NCBI GenBank assembly: GCA_947462105.1 | Contig: CANHNJ010000011.1 | Coordinates: 1-64,000, forward strand | Reading direction: 5' to 3' | DNA: 64,000 bases | DNA from: Alphaproteobacteria bacterium | Lineage (GTDB): Bacteria; Pseudomonadota; Alphaproteobacteria; Micropepsales; Micropepsaceae | Shown here: positions 29,206 through 37,230 of the stretch, in pieces | Layout of the letters: each line of letters starts with the position of its first letter | Numbering within the stretch: position 1 is the stretch's first letter | The notes under the pieces: generated by a model | Seen by the model: the letters and a program-made list of their open reading frames with translations, nothing else | Databases searched by the model: none | What the model was told of the DNA's origin: nothing | Translations under genes and position numbers: made by a program

Positions 29206-29553
29206 ATGACTGCCACTTCTGAAACCACACTGCCCCCTACCCTGTCGGCCCGCGCCGCCCGGCGGATTTCCGCCATCGTCGCGAAGGAGGCGGCGGGCAC
29301 GATGCTGCGGCTGGCGGTGACCGGCGGCGGCTGTTCCGGCTTCCAGTATAATTTCGCGCTGGACGCGGCCCGCATGGAGGACGACCTGGTGCTGGAGCGC
29401 GATGGCGCGACGGTGCTGATCGACCCGGTCTCGCTGGATTTCCTGGTGGGTGCCGAGATCGACTTCACCGACGATCTCATTGGCCAGGCCTTCAAGGTCA
29501 ACAATCCCAACGCCACCGCATCCTGCGGCTGCGGGACGAGTTTTTCGGTTTGA
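29206..29553 (+). CDS. erpA: Iron-sulfur cluster insertion protein, ErpA/IscA family
   Basis: A-type carrier that delivers Fe-S clusters to apoproteins; 115 residues from ATG 29206. The three cluster-ligating Cys are in GGGCSGFQY and ASCGCGTSF, with the standard 64-66 residue gap. It is divergent from dgt and its stop overlaps the start of xth by 4 bp. In this class such a HesB-like gene next to dgt is the typical ErpA locus. Confidence 0.9.
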   Translation: MTATSETTLPPTLSARAARRISAIVAKEAAGTMLRLAVTGGGCSGFQYNFALDAARMEDDLVLERDGATVLIDPVSLDFLVGAEIDFTDDLIGQAFKVNNPNATASCGCGTSFSV

Positions 29554-30332
29554 AAATCGCCACCTGGAACGTCAATTCCGTCAAGGCGCGGCTGGAGCCG
29601 GCGCTGGCCTGGCTGAAGCATGCCGACCCCGATGTCGCCTGCCTGCAGGAAATCAAGACCGTGGACGAAGGCTTCCCGCGCGAGGCGTTCGAAGCACTGG
29701 GCTATAATTGCGCCGTACACGGACAGAAGTCCTATAACGGCGTCGCCATCCTGTCGAAGCATCCGCTGGAAGACGTCACACCGCGCCTTTCCGGAGATGA
29801 TGCCGACGAGCAGGCCCGCTATCTCGAAGCGGTGGTGACAGGCCGCCACGGCACAGTGCGCGTCGCCTCGATCTATGCGCCCAACGGCAATCCCTTTCCC
29901 GGCCCCAAATTCGACTACAAGCTGGCCTGGCTCGAAAGATTGCGGCTGCGCGCCAAGGCGCTGCTGGAACTGGAAGAGCCGGTTGTGCTGATGGGCGATT
30001 ACAACATCATTCCCGAGGACCGCGACGCCGACCGGCCCAAGGCCTGGATCAAGGATGCCCTGTTCCAGCCGGAGTCGCGGGCGATGTACCGGCGGCTGGA
30101 AAATCTCGGTTACACCGATGCCTTCCGCGCTCTGCATCCGGAAGGCGAGCACTACACTTTCTGGGATTATTTCGGTTCCTGGGAGCGCAACAACGGCATT
30201 CGCATTGACCATATCTTCCTGTCGCCGCAGGCCGCCGACCGGTTGCAGGATTGCCGCATTGATCGCGACGTGAGAGGGGCCAGCGAAAAACCCTCCGATC
30301 ATGTGCCGATCTGGATAGACCTCGCCATCTGA
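29550..30332 (+). CDS. xth: Exodeoxyribonuclease III
   Basis: AP endonuclease/3' exonuclease of base-excision repair, 260 residues. Family motifs are intact: IATWNVNSVKARL, CLQEIKT (catalytic Glu), SIYAPNG, LMGDYNIIPEDRD, RIDHIFLS and the final SDHVPIW with the catalytic Asp/His. Translation appears to start at TTG 29550, which overlaps the erpA stop (TTGA) and gives the canonical MKIATWNVNS. Confidence 0.95.
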   Translation: MKIATWNVNSVKARLEPALAWLKHADPDVACLQEIKTVDEGFPREAFEALGYNCAVHGQKSYNGVAILSKHPLEDVTPRLSGDDADEQARYLEAVVTGRHGTVRVASIYAPNGNPFPGPKFDYKLAWLERLRLRAKALLELEEPVVLMGDYNIIPEDRDADRPKAWIKDALFQPESRAMYRRLENLGYTDAFRALHPEGEHYTFWDYFGSWERNNGIRIDHIFLSPQAADRLQDCRIDRDVRGASEKPSDHVPIWIDLAI

Positions 30333-30352
30333 GCGCCCCAATTGCCGCTAGG

Positions 30353-30730
30353 ATGCGCCCCACCATCATGCCCCGCACCGCCCTCGCCCTGTTTCTGCTT
30401 GCCGCCTCGTCCGTCGCCGCCCACGCGACGGAGAAGCCGGTCTGGCGTCTGGACAGCGTCATCGCCACCGCCGTGCGCGGCGGCGTCCAGGTGCAGGTCA
30501 AGGGCGCGGTGCGCAGCGGCGGCTGGAGCCATGCGCGCCTGAAGCTCAGCCACAGCGACGCCCACAGCATCGTGCTGGAATTTCTCGCCCAGCCGCCCGC
30601 CGCCAACACCCTGGTGATACAGGGCTTGATTCCGGTTTCGGCGCAGGTCACGGTCAAGGGAGGCCCTGGCGTCACTTCGGTGCGCGTCGAGGGCGATGCC
30701 AACACCGTCACCGCGCAGATCTTGCGCTAG
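30353..30730 (+). CDS. Small exported protein of unknown function
   Basis: A 125-residue protein with a signal peptide (ALALFLLAASSVAAHA) followed by about 100 residues of alternating beta-strand character (VWRLDSVIATAVRGGVQVQVKGAV). I recognise no family. An internal ATG at 30368 is an equally good start and gives a tighter signal peptide. It lies between xth and a DsbA-like gene on the same strand. Confidence 0.6.
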   Translation: MRPTIMPRTALALFLLAASSVAAHATEKPVWRLDSVIATAVRGGVQVQVKGAVRSGGWSHARLKLSHSDAHSIVLEFLAQPPAANTLVIQGLIPVSAQVTVKGGPGVTSVRVEGDANTVTAQILR

Positions 30731-30746
30731 TCATTGAAGTTTTCCC

Positions 30747-31403
30747 ATGCAGATTGACGTGATCGCCGACCCGGTATGCCCCTGGTGTTTCATCGGCAAG
30801 CGCCGCCTGATGCGCGCCATGGCGATGCGCCCCGACCTCGCCTTTGATGTGAAGTGGCGGCCCTATCGCCTTGATCCCAGCGTGCCGCCCGAAGGGATGG
30901 ACCGGCAGGCCTATATGCGGCTGAAGTTCGGCGAAGACCCGAAAAAGGTCGTGGAGATGCACAAGCTGATCATCGCCGAAGGCCAGAAGGACGGCATCAC
31001 CTTTGATTTCGAGGCCATGACGCGGCGGCCCGATACGCTGAACGCCCATCGCCTGATCCGCTGGGCGGAAGCGGCGGGCGTGCAGGACGAAGTGGTGGAG
31101 CGGCTCTTCATCGCCTATTTCGAGAATGGCGAGGATATCGGCGAAACCCGCATCCTGTCCGACATCGCCGACCTGTGCGGCATGGACGGGCGCGAGATCG
31201 CCGATCTGCTGGAGAGCGACGCCGACGCCATGCTGGTGGAGCGCGAGGACCAGTTGGCCCGCGAGATGGGCGTCACCGGCGTGCCCGCCATGATCTTTGG
31301 CGGCAAGCTGGCGGTGTCGGGGGCGCGCGAACCGGAAGTGCTGCTGGGCGTGATCAACCGCGCCGAGCATATGCTGGCGGGCGAGCCCGCAGCGGCGGAC
31401 TAA
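30747..31403 (+). CDS. DsbA-family oxidoreductase, FrnE-like
   Basis: A 218-residue cytoplasmic thioredoxin-fold protein without a signal peptide. The N-terminal IDVIADPVCPWCFIGKRRL holds the CPWC pair, followed by the long helical insert of the FrnE/2-hydroxychromene-carboxylate-isomerase group (NAHRLIRWA) and the cis-Pro loop VTGVPAMIFGGK. It is distinct from the three exported Dsb proteins near 4 kb. It may act in thiol redox stress; the substrate is unknown. Confidence 0.87.
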   Translation: MQIDVIADPVCPWCFIGKRRLMRAMAMRPDLAFDVKWRPYRLDPSVPPEGMDRQAYMRLKFGEDPKKVVEMHKLIIAEGQKDGITFDFEAMTRRPDTLNAHRLIRWAEAAGVQDEVVERLFIAYFENGEDIGETRILSDIADLCGMDGREIADLLESDADAMLVEREDQLAREMGVTGVPAMIFGGKLAVSGAREPEVLLGVINRAEHMLAGEPAAAD

Positions 31404-31468
31404 GACGATGATTCAGAAGACGAGGAAGGTTAGTTTCCACAGTCCTTACTGGGTACAGGGCCGCACAA

Positions 31469-32260
31469 ATGGCACACCGAATTTTTCTCAGCCACAATCA
31501 CTCGGACAAGCCAATCGTTGATCCAGTCGCGATTAGGCTCAGAGCAATTTTCGGCGAGAAACAAATTTTCTATGATTCCTGGTCCATCAAACCCGGCGAT
31601 GGCATCATCGACCAGATGAACAAGGGCCTGAAGGCGCCAGAATTTGTCTTTTTCTTTGTTTCCGCAGCCAGCTTAAAGAGCGGAATGGTCAAGCTGGAAT
31701 GGCAAAATGCCCTCTATGCCGCCTCCAAAGGAAAAACACATATAATCCCTGTCCGCGTGGACGGCACACCAATGCCTCCTGTGCTAATGCAGACGCTTTA
31801 CATTGACATGCATACGATCGGGTTGGAGGCCGCTATTGCGCAGATAGTAAGTGTCGCGCAAGGCAATGCATCTTTCACGCCTCAGCACGATGGCTTCTCG
31901 AACCTAACTTACTCTATCTCAAACTCACCAGATGGCGCCATAGACGTCATTATTCGCGCTTCGCATCTGATGGAGCCAAATCCGAATTTTCTTTTACTGG
32001 TCGGAAACCCGGAAACAGAAGTCGAATGGCTTGCGCCGGGTTCGCCAGGGTTCTATGGCGGCTTCAACAGCGACATAAAGCTTAATGACGGCAGCATTCA
32101 CAACGGCATCAATATGCGCCCCATGAACGCCGCCCTAACTCCAGCGTATCCAGTGAGATTGCAGTTGAAGCCAAAGGGGGCTGCAAAAATCAATTTTCAC
32201 AGCGTGATGTATCAAGTAAGTGAGACTGAATGGAATGCGATACCTCGCTCAGCTAAGTAG
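31469..32260 (+). CDS. TIR-domain protein with unknown C-terminal domain
   Basis: A 263-residue protein. Residues 1-130 form a TIR domain: RIFLSHNHSDKPIVD, FYDSWSIKPGDGI, FVFFFVSAASLKSGMVKLEWQNAL and HIIPVRVDG. The Glu before Trp in KLEWQNAL is the likely NAD-cleaving residue. The rest (about 135-263) is beta-rich (LTYSISNSPDGAIDVIIRAS) and matches nothing I know. Standalone TIR proteins with sensing C-termini are common in anti-phage systems; this role is inferred. The gene is clearly more A+T-rich than its neighbours, and no partner gene is adjacent. Confidence 0.72.
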   Translation: MAHRIFLSHNHSDKPIVDPVAIRLRAIFGEKQIFYDSWSIKPGDGIIDQMNKGLKAPEFVFFFVSAASLKSGMVKLEWQNALYAASKGKTHIIPVRVDGTPMPPVLMQTLYIDMHTIGLEAAIAQIVSVAQGNASFTPQHDGFSNLTYSISNSPDGAIDVIIRASHLMEPNPNFLLLVGNPETEVEWLAPGSPGFYGGFNSDIKLNDGSIHNGINMRPMNAALTPAYPVRLQLKPKGAAKINFHSVMYQVSETEWNAIPRSAK

Positions 32261-32382
32261 AATCTAGGCTTTTTTAGTAGGAATGGCGCGAGGGATTTTG
32301 TGACGTGGGCAGGAGGCCGCGCGGAGCGTACCTAGCGGACGTGAGCACGGCCGACGAACCCACGGTGCAAAAGACCCGCGCC

Positions 32383-33753
32383 CTATGCCGCGTCTGCTAC
32401 GACTCGATTTCGACCAGACCGCTTCGCTCTATACAAAGCCTGATCGGCACGGTGCAGCAGCGTCTCGGCGGTGTCTTCCGCCCCCTCCATCTTGGCGATG
32501 CCGATGGAAATGGTGACATTGAGCAGGCCCGGGGCGCGGCTGACCTTGACCGGGTTGGCTTCCACCGTCTGGCGCAGGCGCTCGGCGATGGCATAGGCGG
32601 CGCTGACGTCGGTGTCGGGCATCACCACCACAAATTCCTCGCCGCCATAGCGGCAGGCCAGGTCGATACCGCGCGTGTTGGCGGCGATGCGGCCGGCAAA
32701 TTCCTTCAGCACCTCGTCGCGAATGTCATGGCCATAGGTGTCGTTGACCATCTTGAAGTGGTCGATATCCATGATGACGAAGGCCAGCGGCCGTTCGCTC
32801 TTCTTGGCATTGAGGAGCAGATTGTCGAGATGGCGCGCCATGTAGCGGCGATTGTGCAGGCCGGTAAGCTGGTCGGTGATCGCCATTTCCAGCGACAGTT
32901 GCACATTGTGGCGCAAGCGGTCGGAATAGCGCTTCTTGCGCAACTGGGTGCGCACGCGCGCCGTCAGCTCATTCTTGTCCACCGGGCGCGTCAGGTAATC
33001 ATTGACGCCCATTTCCAGCGCCTGGGTCAGCTTGCGGCGGTCGCCGTCGGAGACGATCACCAGGATGGGCACGTTGCGGCCTTCCGGCAGCGAGCGCAGC
33101 TGCGAGCACAGCCGCAACCCGTCAAAGCCGCGCATGCCCAGCGACACCACGATCAGGTCGTAATCGCCGCCCTTCACGCGCACCAGCGCCTCTTCGAAGG
33201 TATCGACGGCGGAGACTTCATGCGTCGGGCGCAGGGCGCTTTCGAACCAGGCGACGGATTCGGCGCGGTCCTCGATCACCAGCAGGCGGCCCGACGGGTT
33301 GGCGTCCAGCAGCGTCTCGGCGGGATCGATCAGGCCCATCGACTGGCCGGTCGACTCGCGCATGCGCAGTTCGTAGGTCATCATCTTCAGGCCCACAAGG
33401 CTGCGCACGCGGGCGAACAGCGCCGCATCGTCCACCGGCTTGGTCAGGAAATCGTCGGCGCCCGCTTCCAGGCCGGCGACGCGGTCGGAGGGCTGGTCCA
33501 GCGCCGTGACCATCACGACGGGCACATGGGCGGTGCGCGGATTGCCCTTGATGCGGCGGCAGACTTCAAAGCCGTCCATGCCGGGCATCATCACGTCCAG
33601 CAGCACGATGTCGGGAATGCATTCCTCGATGCGGGCCAGGCACTCCAGGCCGTTGAAGGCGGCGGCGACCTCGAAATATTCCGCCGTCAGCTTCGCTTCG
33701 AGAAGCTTGACGTTCGACAGAATGTCATCGACGACAAGGACGCGCGCGGTCAT
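32383..33753 (-). CDS. pleD: PleD-type diguanylate cyclase response regulator
   Basis: Makes c-di-GMP in response to phosphorylation and controls the motile-to-sessile transition. The 456 residues are arranged REC1 (1-120, phosphoacceptor Asp in VLLDVMMPGMDG), REC2 (about 155-275) and GGDEF (about 290-456). REC2 has Ser where the Asp should be (VVSLGMRG), as in the known PleD adaptor domain. The active site is RYGGEEF, preceded by five residues after the product-inhibition motif RGID. It starts 3 bp after the frame-corrected end of divK, as in the Caulobacter divK-pleD operon. Confidence 0.94.
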   Translation of the reverse strand: MTARVLVVDDILSNVKLLEAKLTAEYFEVAAAFNGLECLARIEECIPDIVLLDVMMPGMDGFEVCRRIKGNPRTAHVPVVMVTALDQPSDRVAGLEAGADDFLTKPVDDAALFARVRSLVGLKMMTYELRMRESTGQSMGLIDPAETLLDANPSGRLLVIEDRAESVAWFESALRPTHEVSAVDTFEEALVRVKGGDYDLIVVSLGMRGFDGLRLCSQLRSLPEGRNVPILVIVSDGDRRKLTQALEMGVNDYLTRPVDKNELTARVRTQLRKKRYSDRLRHNVQLSLEMAITDQLTGLHNRRYMARHLDNLLLNAKKSERPLAFVIMDIDHFKMVNDTYGHDIRDEVLKEFAGRIAANTRGIDLACRYGGEEFVVVMPDTDVSAAYAIAERLRQTVEANPVKVSRAPGLLNVTISIGIAKMEGAEDTAETLLHRADQALYRAKRSGRNRVVADAA

Positions 33754-33756
33754 GGG

Positions 33757-34130
33757 TTATCCGACGTAGCGCTTGACGGTTTCCAGGAAATTGGTCACCG
33801 AGATGGGCTTGGAGATATAGGCTTCGCAGCCGCCCTGGCGGATCATTCCTCGTCGCCCTTCATGGCGAAGGCGGTGACGGCGACGACGGGGATCGATTTG
33901 AGCTTGTCGTCTTCCTTGAGCCACTTGGTGACTTCCAGGCCGGAAACTTCCGGGAGCTGGATGTCCATAAGGATCAGGTCGGGATGGTGTTCGCGGGCGA
34001 TGTCCAGCGCTTCCATGCCGTCCTTGGTCTGGAGAATGTTGTAGCCGTGGGCATCGAGCAGGTCGTGGAAGAGCTTCATGTTGAGCTCATTGTCCTCGAC
34101 GATGAGTACGGTCTTGGTCTTGGCGTCCAT
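33757..34130 (-). pseudogene. divK: divK response regulator with a one-base frameshift
   Basis: Single-domain receiver that transmits DivJ/PleC phosphorylation to CtrA control. Residues 1-95 match DivK closely ([18 protein letters not shown], Asp in [30 protein letters not shown]), then TGA stops translation at 33843. The missing C-terminus, with the invariant Lys of YISKPISV, continues in the -1 frame to TAA at 33757. Restoring one A in GAGGAATG gives [12 protein letters not shown], the expected length and sequence. A sequencing error is likely because divK is usually essential; a true truncation is possible. Confidence 0.8.
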
Positions 34131-34215
34131 GACTTGACTCTCCGGCGCTGCCGCGCGCCCAATTCACCAGACCCCAAATAGGGTTGGCTCCCTTGCCAGT
34201 ATTAGCGAGAATGTC

Positions 34216-34230
34216 TTAACGCCCCCTTGA
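34216..34230. promoter_or_regulatory. Possible CtrA box between divK and the DUF3572 gene
   Basis: TTAA-N7-TTGA, one mismatch from the CtrA consensus TTAA-N7-TTAA, lies 86 bp upstream of the divK start. CtrA control of divK is known in Caulobacter. A single match of this quality can occur by chance. Confidence 0.3.
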
Positions 34231-34499
34231 TGATGAGCATGACCGCAACGGAAGAAAGCGCTGAAATCCTGGCTTTGCAGGCCCTGGGCTGGCTGGTGGG
34301 CGACGCAGAGCGTCTGTCCCGCTTCCTGGCCCTGTCGGGGCTGGACGGGGCCACCCTGCGGGACGTCGCCGACAACCGCGACACCGCCCGGGCGGTATTG
34401 GATTTTCTGCTGTCGGATGAAGAGCTTCTGCTGGATTTCTGCGAGATGGCCCAGATCGCGCCCAAGTCGCTGCCCCTCTACCGGCACCGGCTGGGCTGA
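34230..34499 (+). CDS. DUF3572 protein
   Basis: An 89-residue helical protein of the DUF3572 family, often found beside divK in alphaproteobacteria. Core: ESAEILALQALGWLVGD, then LDFLLSDEELLLDFCEMAQIAP. Function is unknown. Starts at 34227 (TTG), 34230 and 34239 (ATG) are all in frame; none has a strong ribosome-binding site. The stop overlaps the ATG of the ROK kinase gene. Confidence 0.75.
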   Translation: MMSMTATEESAEILALQALGWLVGDAERLSRFLALSGLDGATLRDVADNRDTARAVLDFLLSDEELLLDFCEMAQIAPKSLPLYRHRLG

Positions 34500-35440
34500 T
34501 GCGGCTGGGCATCGACCTGGGGGGCACCAAGACCGAGGTGCTGGCGCTGGAAGGCGGGCGCGAACTGTTCCGCCGCCGGGTGGCGACCCCGCGCGACTAT
34601 GAAGGTTCCATCCGGGCCATCGCGGCGCTGGTGCGCGGCACCGACGCCGGCGTGAATCTGGGCGTGGGCATTCCCGGCACGCAGACGCCGGACGGCGTGA
34701 TCAAGAACGCCAACTCGACCTGGCTGAACGGGCGGGCGCTGCGCGCCGACCTTGAAGCCGCCAGTGGCCGCAAGGTGCGGCTGGCCAACGACGCCAACTG
34801 CTTTGCCCTGTCGGAAGCCACCGACGGCGCGGCGGCGGGCGCGGGCGTGGTGTTCGGCGTCATCGCCGGCACGGGCGTCGGCGGCGGCATCGTAATCGAT
34901 GGCAAGGTGCTGGGCGGCGCGCATGGCGTGGGCGGCGAATGGGGCCACATTCCCCTGCCCGGTATGAGCGCGGCGGAAATCGCCGGCGCGCCAGCCTGCT
35001 ATTGCGGCAAGCGCGGTTGCATCGAAGCGTGGTGCAGCGGGCCCGGACTAGCTGCGGATTTTTTAAGAGCCCCCCTCCGGCCTTCGCTGGCTCAAGAGCC
35101 AGCTACGGCCACCTCCCCCGTCGAGACGGGGGAGGACCAAGTCTGGACAGCGGAGTGCATCGCGGCTTCTGAGCATCCGGCAGCAAAAGCAGCGATGGCC
35201 CGCCATGCCGACCGGCTGGCGCGGGGACTGGCCACCGTCTGCAACATCATCGACCCGGACGTGATCGTGCTGGGCGGCGGGCTGTCGAACATCGCGCACC
35301 TGTATGAGGTGCTGCCAGCGCTGGTGGAACAGTATGGCTTCACCTATGGCGCGCCGCCGAAGATCGTGAAGAACCTGCATGGCGATTCCAGCGGCGTTCG
35401 TGGAGCCGCGTGGCTGTGGCCTGAGGAGGGATCGAGATGA
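34499..35440 (+). CDS. ROK-family sugar kinase with repeat-derived insert
   Basis: Probable gluco- or fructokinase, 313 residues. It shows the ATP-binding MRLGIDLGGTKTE, GVGIPGTQTPDG, ANDANCFALSE with the catalytic Asp, GTGVGGGI, and the zinc site CYCGKRGCIEAWCSGPGL. Residues about 190-214 (APLRPSLAQEPATATSPVET) do not fit the family and are encoded by a palindromic repeat element inserted in frame. The remainder resumes with HADRLARGLATVCNIIDPDVIVLGGG. The insert falls in a surface segment after the zinc loop, so activity may survive. Confidence 0.88.
   Translation: MRLGIDLGGTKTEVLALEGGRELFRRRVATPRDYEGSIRAIAALVRGTDAGVNLGVGIPGTQTPDGVIKNANSTWLNGRALRADLEAASGRKVRLANDANCFALSEATDGAAAGAGVVFGVIAGTGVGGGIVIDGKVLGGAHGVGGEWGHIPLPGMSAAEIAGAPACYCGKRGCIEAWCSGPGLAADFLRAPLRPSLAQEPATATSPVETGEDQVWTAECIAASEHPAAKAAMARHADRLARGLATVCNIIDPDVIVLGGGLSNIAHLYEVLPALVEQYGFTYGAPPKIVKNLHGDSSGVRGAAWLWPEEGSR
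35071..35135 (+). repeat. Two-hairpin palindromic element inside the ROK kinase gene (copy C)
   Basis: A 65-bp element with two perfect hairpins: GCTGGCTC/GAGCCAGC (35086-35103) and a 10-bp stem CCTCCCCCGT/ACGGGGGAGG (35112-35135). It shares GCTACGGCCACCTCCCCC with the other copies. Read in the host frame it encodes PLRPSLAQEPATATSPVET, in the same reading frame as the dgt copy (PLRLSH...TATSP). Confidence 0.8.
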
Positions 35441-35477
35441 TTCATTTTATTGTCGCTCCGGCTCTCTCCGACGCTCC

Positions 35478-36755
35478 ATGGCCGGAATAGCGGATTGGCC
35501 CACCTTCTGCCGCGACTGCCTCAGCGATGCGACGGCGGATCGGCCCTGTGCGCATTGCGGCTCCACCCGCATCCTGGCGCATCCGGAGCTGGAAACCATG
35601 GCCATCGCGCATCTGGACTGTGACGCCTTCTATGCCGCCATCGAAAAGCGCGACGATCCTGCGCTGAAGGACAAGCCGGTGATCATCGGCGGCGAGACCC
35701 GTGGCGTGGTCTCAACCTGCTGCTATATCGCCCGCACCTATGGCGTGCGGTCCGCCATGCCCAGCTTCCAGGCGCGCAAGCTGTGTCCGGACGGGGTCTA
35801 TCTCAAGCCGCGCCACGCCCACTACGCCGAAGTGGCGCGCCAGATCCGGGCCAGGATGGATTTACTGACGCCGCTGGTGGAGCCGCTGTCGCTGGACGAA
35901 GCCTATCTCGACCTGTCGGGGACGGATCGCATTCACGGCATGAGCCCGGCGCGGACGATGGCGAAGCTGGCAGGCGAGATCGAAGGCGAGATCGGCATCA
36001 CCGTCTCGGTCGGGCTGTCGGGCAACAAGTTTCTCGCCAAGCTGGCGAGCGAACTGGACAAGCCACGCGGCTTCGCCGTCATCGGCATGGCGGAAGCGGT
36101 TTCGTTCCTGCGCGACAAGAAGATCGGCATCATCCGCGGCGCAGGCAAGGTGCTGGAGAACCAGCTCAACCGCGACGGCTACATGACCATCGGCGACCTG
36201 GCGGACGCCGAGCCGCGAGAACTGGCCCGGCGTTACGGCGCCACCGGCCTGTGGCTGGCGCGCATTGCGCAGGCGCAGGACAGCCGCGCCGTCGATCCCG
36301 GTGGCGAGATGAAATCGATCTCGTCGGAGACCACCTTCAACACCGACCTGTCGCGTTATGCCGACCTGGAAGCGGTGCTGTGGCGGCAGGCCGAGCGCGT
36401 CTCGGCCCGGGCCAAGAAGGCCGGGCTGGCGGGCCGCACCGTGGTGCTGAAGCTGAAGACATCAAATTTCAAATTGCGCACCCGCAGCACCTCGCTGGAA
36501 TCGCCGACCCAGCTTGCCGACCGCATCTTCCGCACGGCGCAGATCGCGCTGAAACGCGAGGCCGATGGCACGCGCTTCCGCCTGCTGGGTGTGGGCATCA
36601 GCAATTTGAGCGATGCCGCCGGTGCCGATCCGGGCAGCCTGATTGACCCCGACAGCGACAAGCGCGCCGCCACCGAGCGGGCGATGGACAAGATCCGCCT
36701 CAAATTCGGTGGTGAGGCGGTGGGAAAAGGGCGAGGCTTGAACAAACGGCGCTAG
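35478..36755 (+). CDS. dinB: DNA polymerase IV
   Basis: Y-family translesion polymerase of 425 residues. Catalytic motifs are AHLDCDAFYAAIEKR near residue 40 and SLDEAYLDLSGT near 140, followed by thumb (GIGIIRGAGKVL-like HhH) and little-finger domains. Upstream of the polymerase core, residues 8-32 form a Cys-rich extension (FCRDCLSDATADRPCAHCGS, C-x2-C pairs), seen in the alphaproteobacterial DinB group and probably zinc-binding. ATG 35478 retains that extension; the frame is open further upstream inside the ROK gene. Confidence 0.93.
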   Translation: MAGIADWPTFCRDCLSDATADRPCAHCGSTRILAHPELETMAIAHLDCDAFYAAIEKRDDPALKDKPVIIGGETRGVVSTCCYIARTYGVRSAMPSFQARKLCPDGVYLKPRHAHYAEVARQIRARMDLLTPLVEPLSLDEAYLDLSGTDRIHGMSPARTMAKLAGEIEGEIGITVSVGLSGNKFLAKLASELDKPRGFAVIGMAEAVSFLRDKKIGIIRGAGKVLENQLNRDGYMTIGDLADAEPRELARRYGATGLWLARIAQAQDSRAVDPGGEMKSISSETTFNTDLSRYADLEAVLWRQAERVSARAKKAGLAGRTVVLKLKTSNFKLRTRSTSLESPTQLADRIFRTAQIALKREADGTRFRLLGVGISNLSDAAGADPGSLIDPDSDKRAATERAMDKIRLKFGGEAVGKGRGLNKRR

Positions 36756-36771
36756 GCTTTAGAGTTTGCGC

Positions 36772-37230
36772 ATGGATATCGAGACCCGCCTGAAAGAGCT
36801 TGGCATCACCCTGCCCGCGCCGCCCGCGCCGGTGGCCGCCTATGTGCCCTTCACCGTCGCCGGCAACATCGTGCATGTCGCCGGGCAGTTGCCGCTGCTG
36901 GACGGCAAGCTGCTGTCAGTCGGCCATCTGGGCGGCACCGTCAGTGTCGCAGACGGCCAGGCCGCCGCCCGGCAATGCGCCATCAACCTGCTGGCACAGG
37001 TGAAAGCGGCGTGCGGCGATCTCAACAAGGTCAAGGCCTGCCTCAAGCTGGGCGTCTTCATTTCGGCCACCGCCGACTTTACCCAGCATCCGGAAGTCGC
37101 CAACGGCGCGTCCGAACTGATCGCCGCCGTGCTGGGCGATGCGGGCAAGCATGCCCGCAGTTCCGTCGGCGTGCCGTCGCTGCCGCGCGGCGCTTCGGTG
37201 GAAGTGGACGCGGTGTTCGAAATTTCGTGA
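36772..37230 (+). CDS. RidA/YjgF-family protein
   Basis: A 152-residue enzyme of the RidA superfamily, which hydrolyses reactive enamine/imine intermediates or related compounds. The sequence has VAGNIVHVAGQLPL, ARQCAINLLAQVKAACGDL, KLGVFISATADF and ARSSVGVPSLPRGASVEVDAVFEI; the late Arg that binds substrate carboxylate aligns with ARSSVG. It belongs to the longer YjgF subgroup. Its stop overlaps the GTG start of the next gene by 4 bp. Confidence 0.88.
   Translation: MDIETRLKELGITLPAPPAPVAAYVPFTVAGNIVHVAGQLPLLDGKLLSVGHLGGTVSVADGQAAARQCAINLLAQVKAACGDLNKVKACLKLGVFISATADFTQHPEVANGASELIAAVLGDAGKHARSSVGVPSLPRGASVEVDAVFEIS

Noticed and set aside
33160-33180. Missing phosphoacceptor Asp in the second receiver of PleD as an anomaly
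   Set aside because: The second receiver of characterised PleD proteins is a degenerate adaptor domain, so this is expected.
33840-33850. Programmed -1 frameshift in divK
   Set aside because: There is no slippery heptamer and receiver proteins of this kind are not known to use frameshifting; a one-base loss is simpler.
32305-34044. Open frame of 579 codons antisense to pleD and divK
   Set aside because: It is His/Gln/Ala-rich shadow coding; the opposite strand encodes complete REC and GGDEF motifs.
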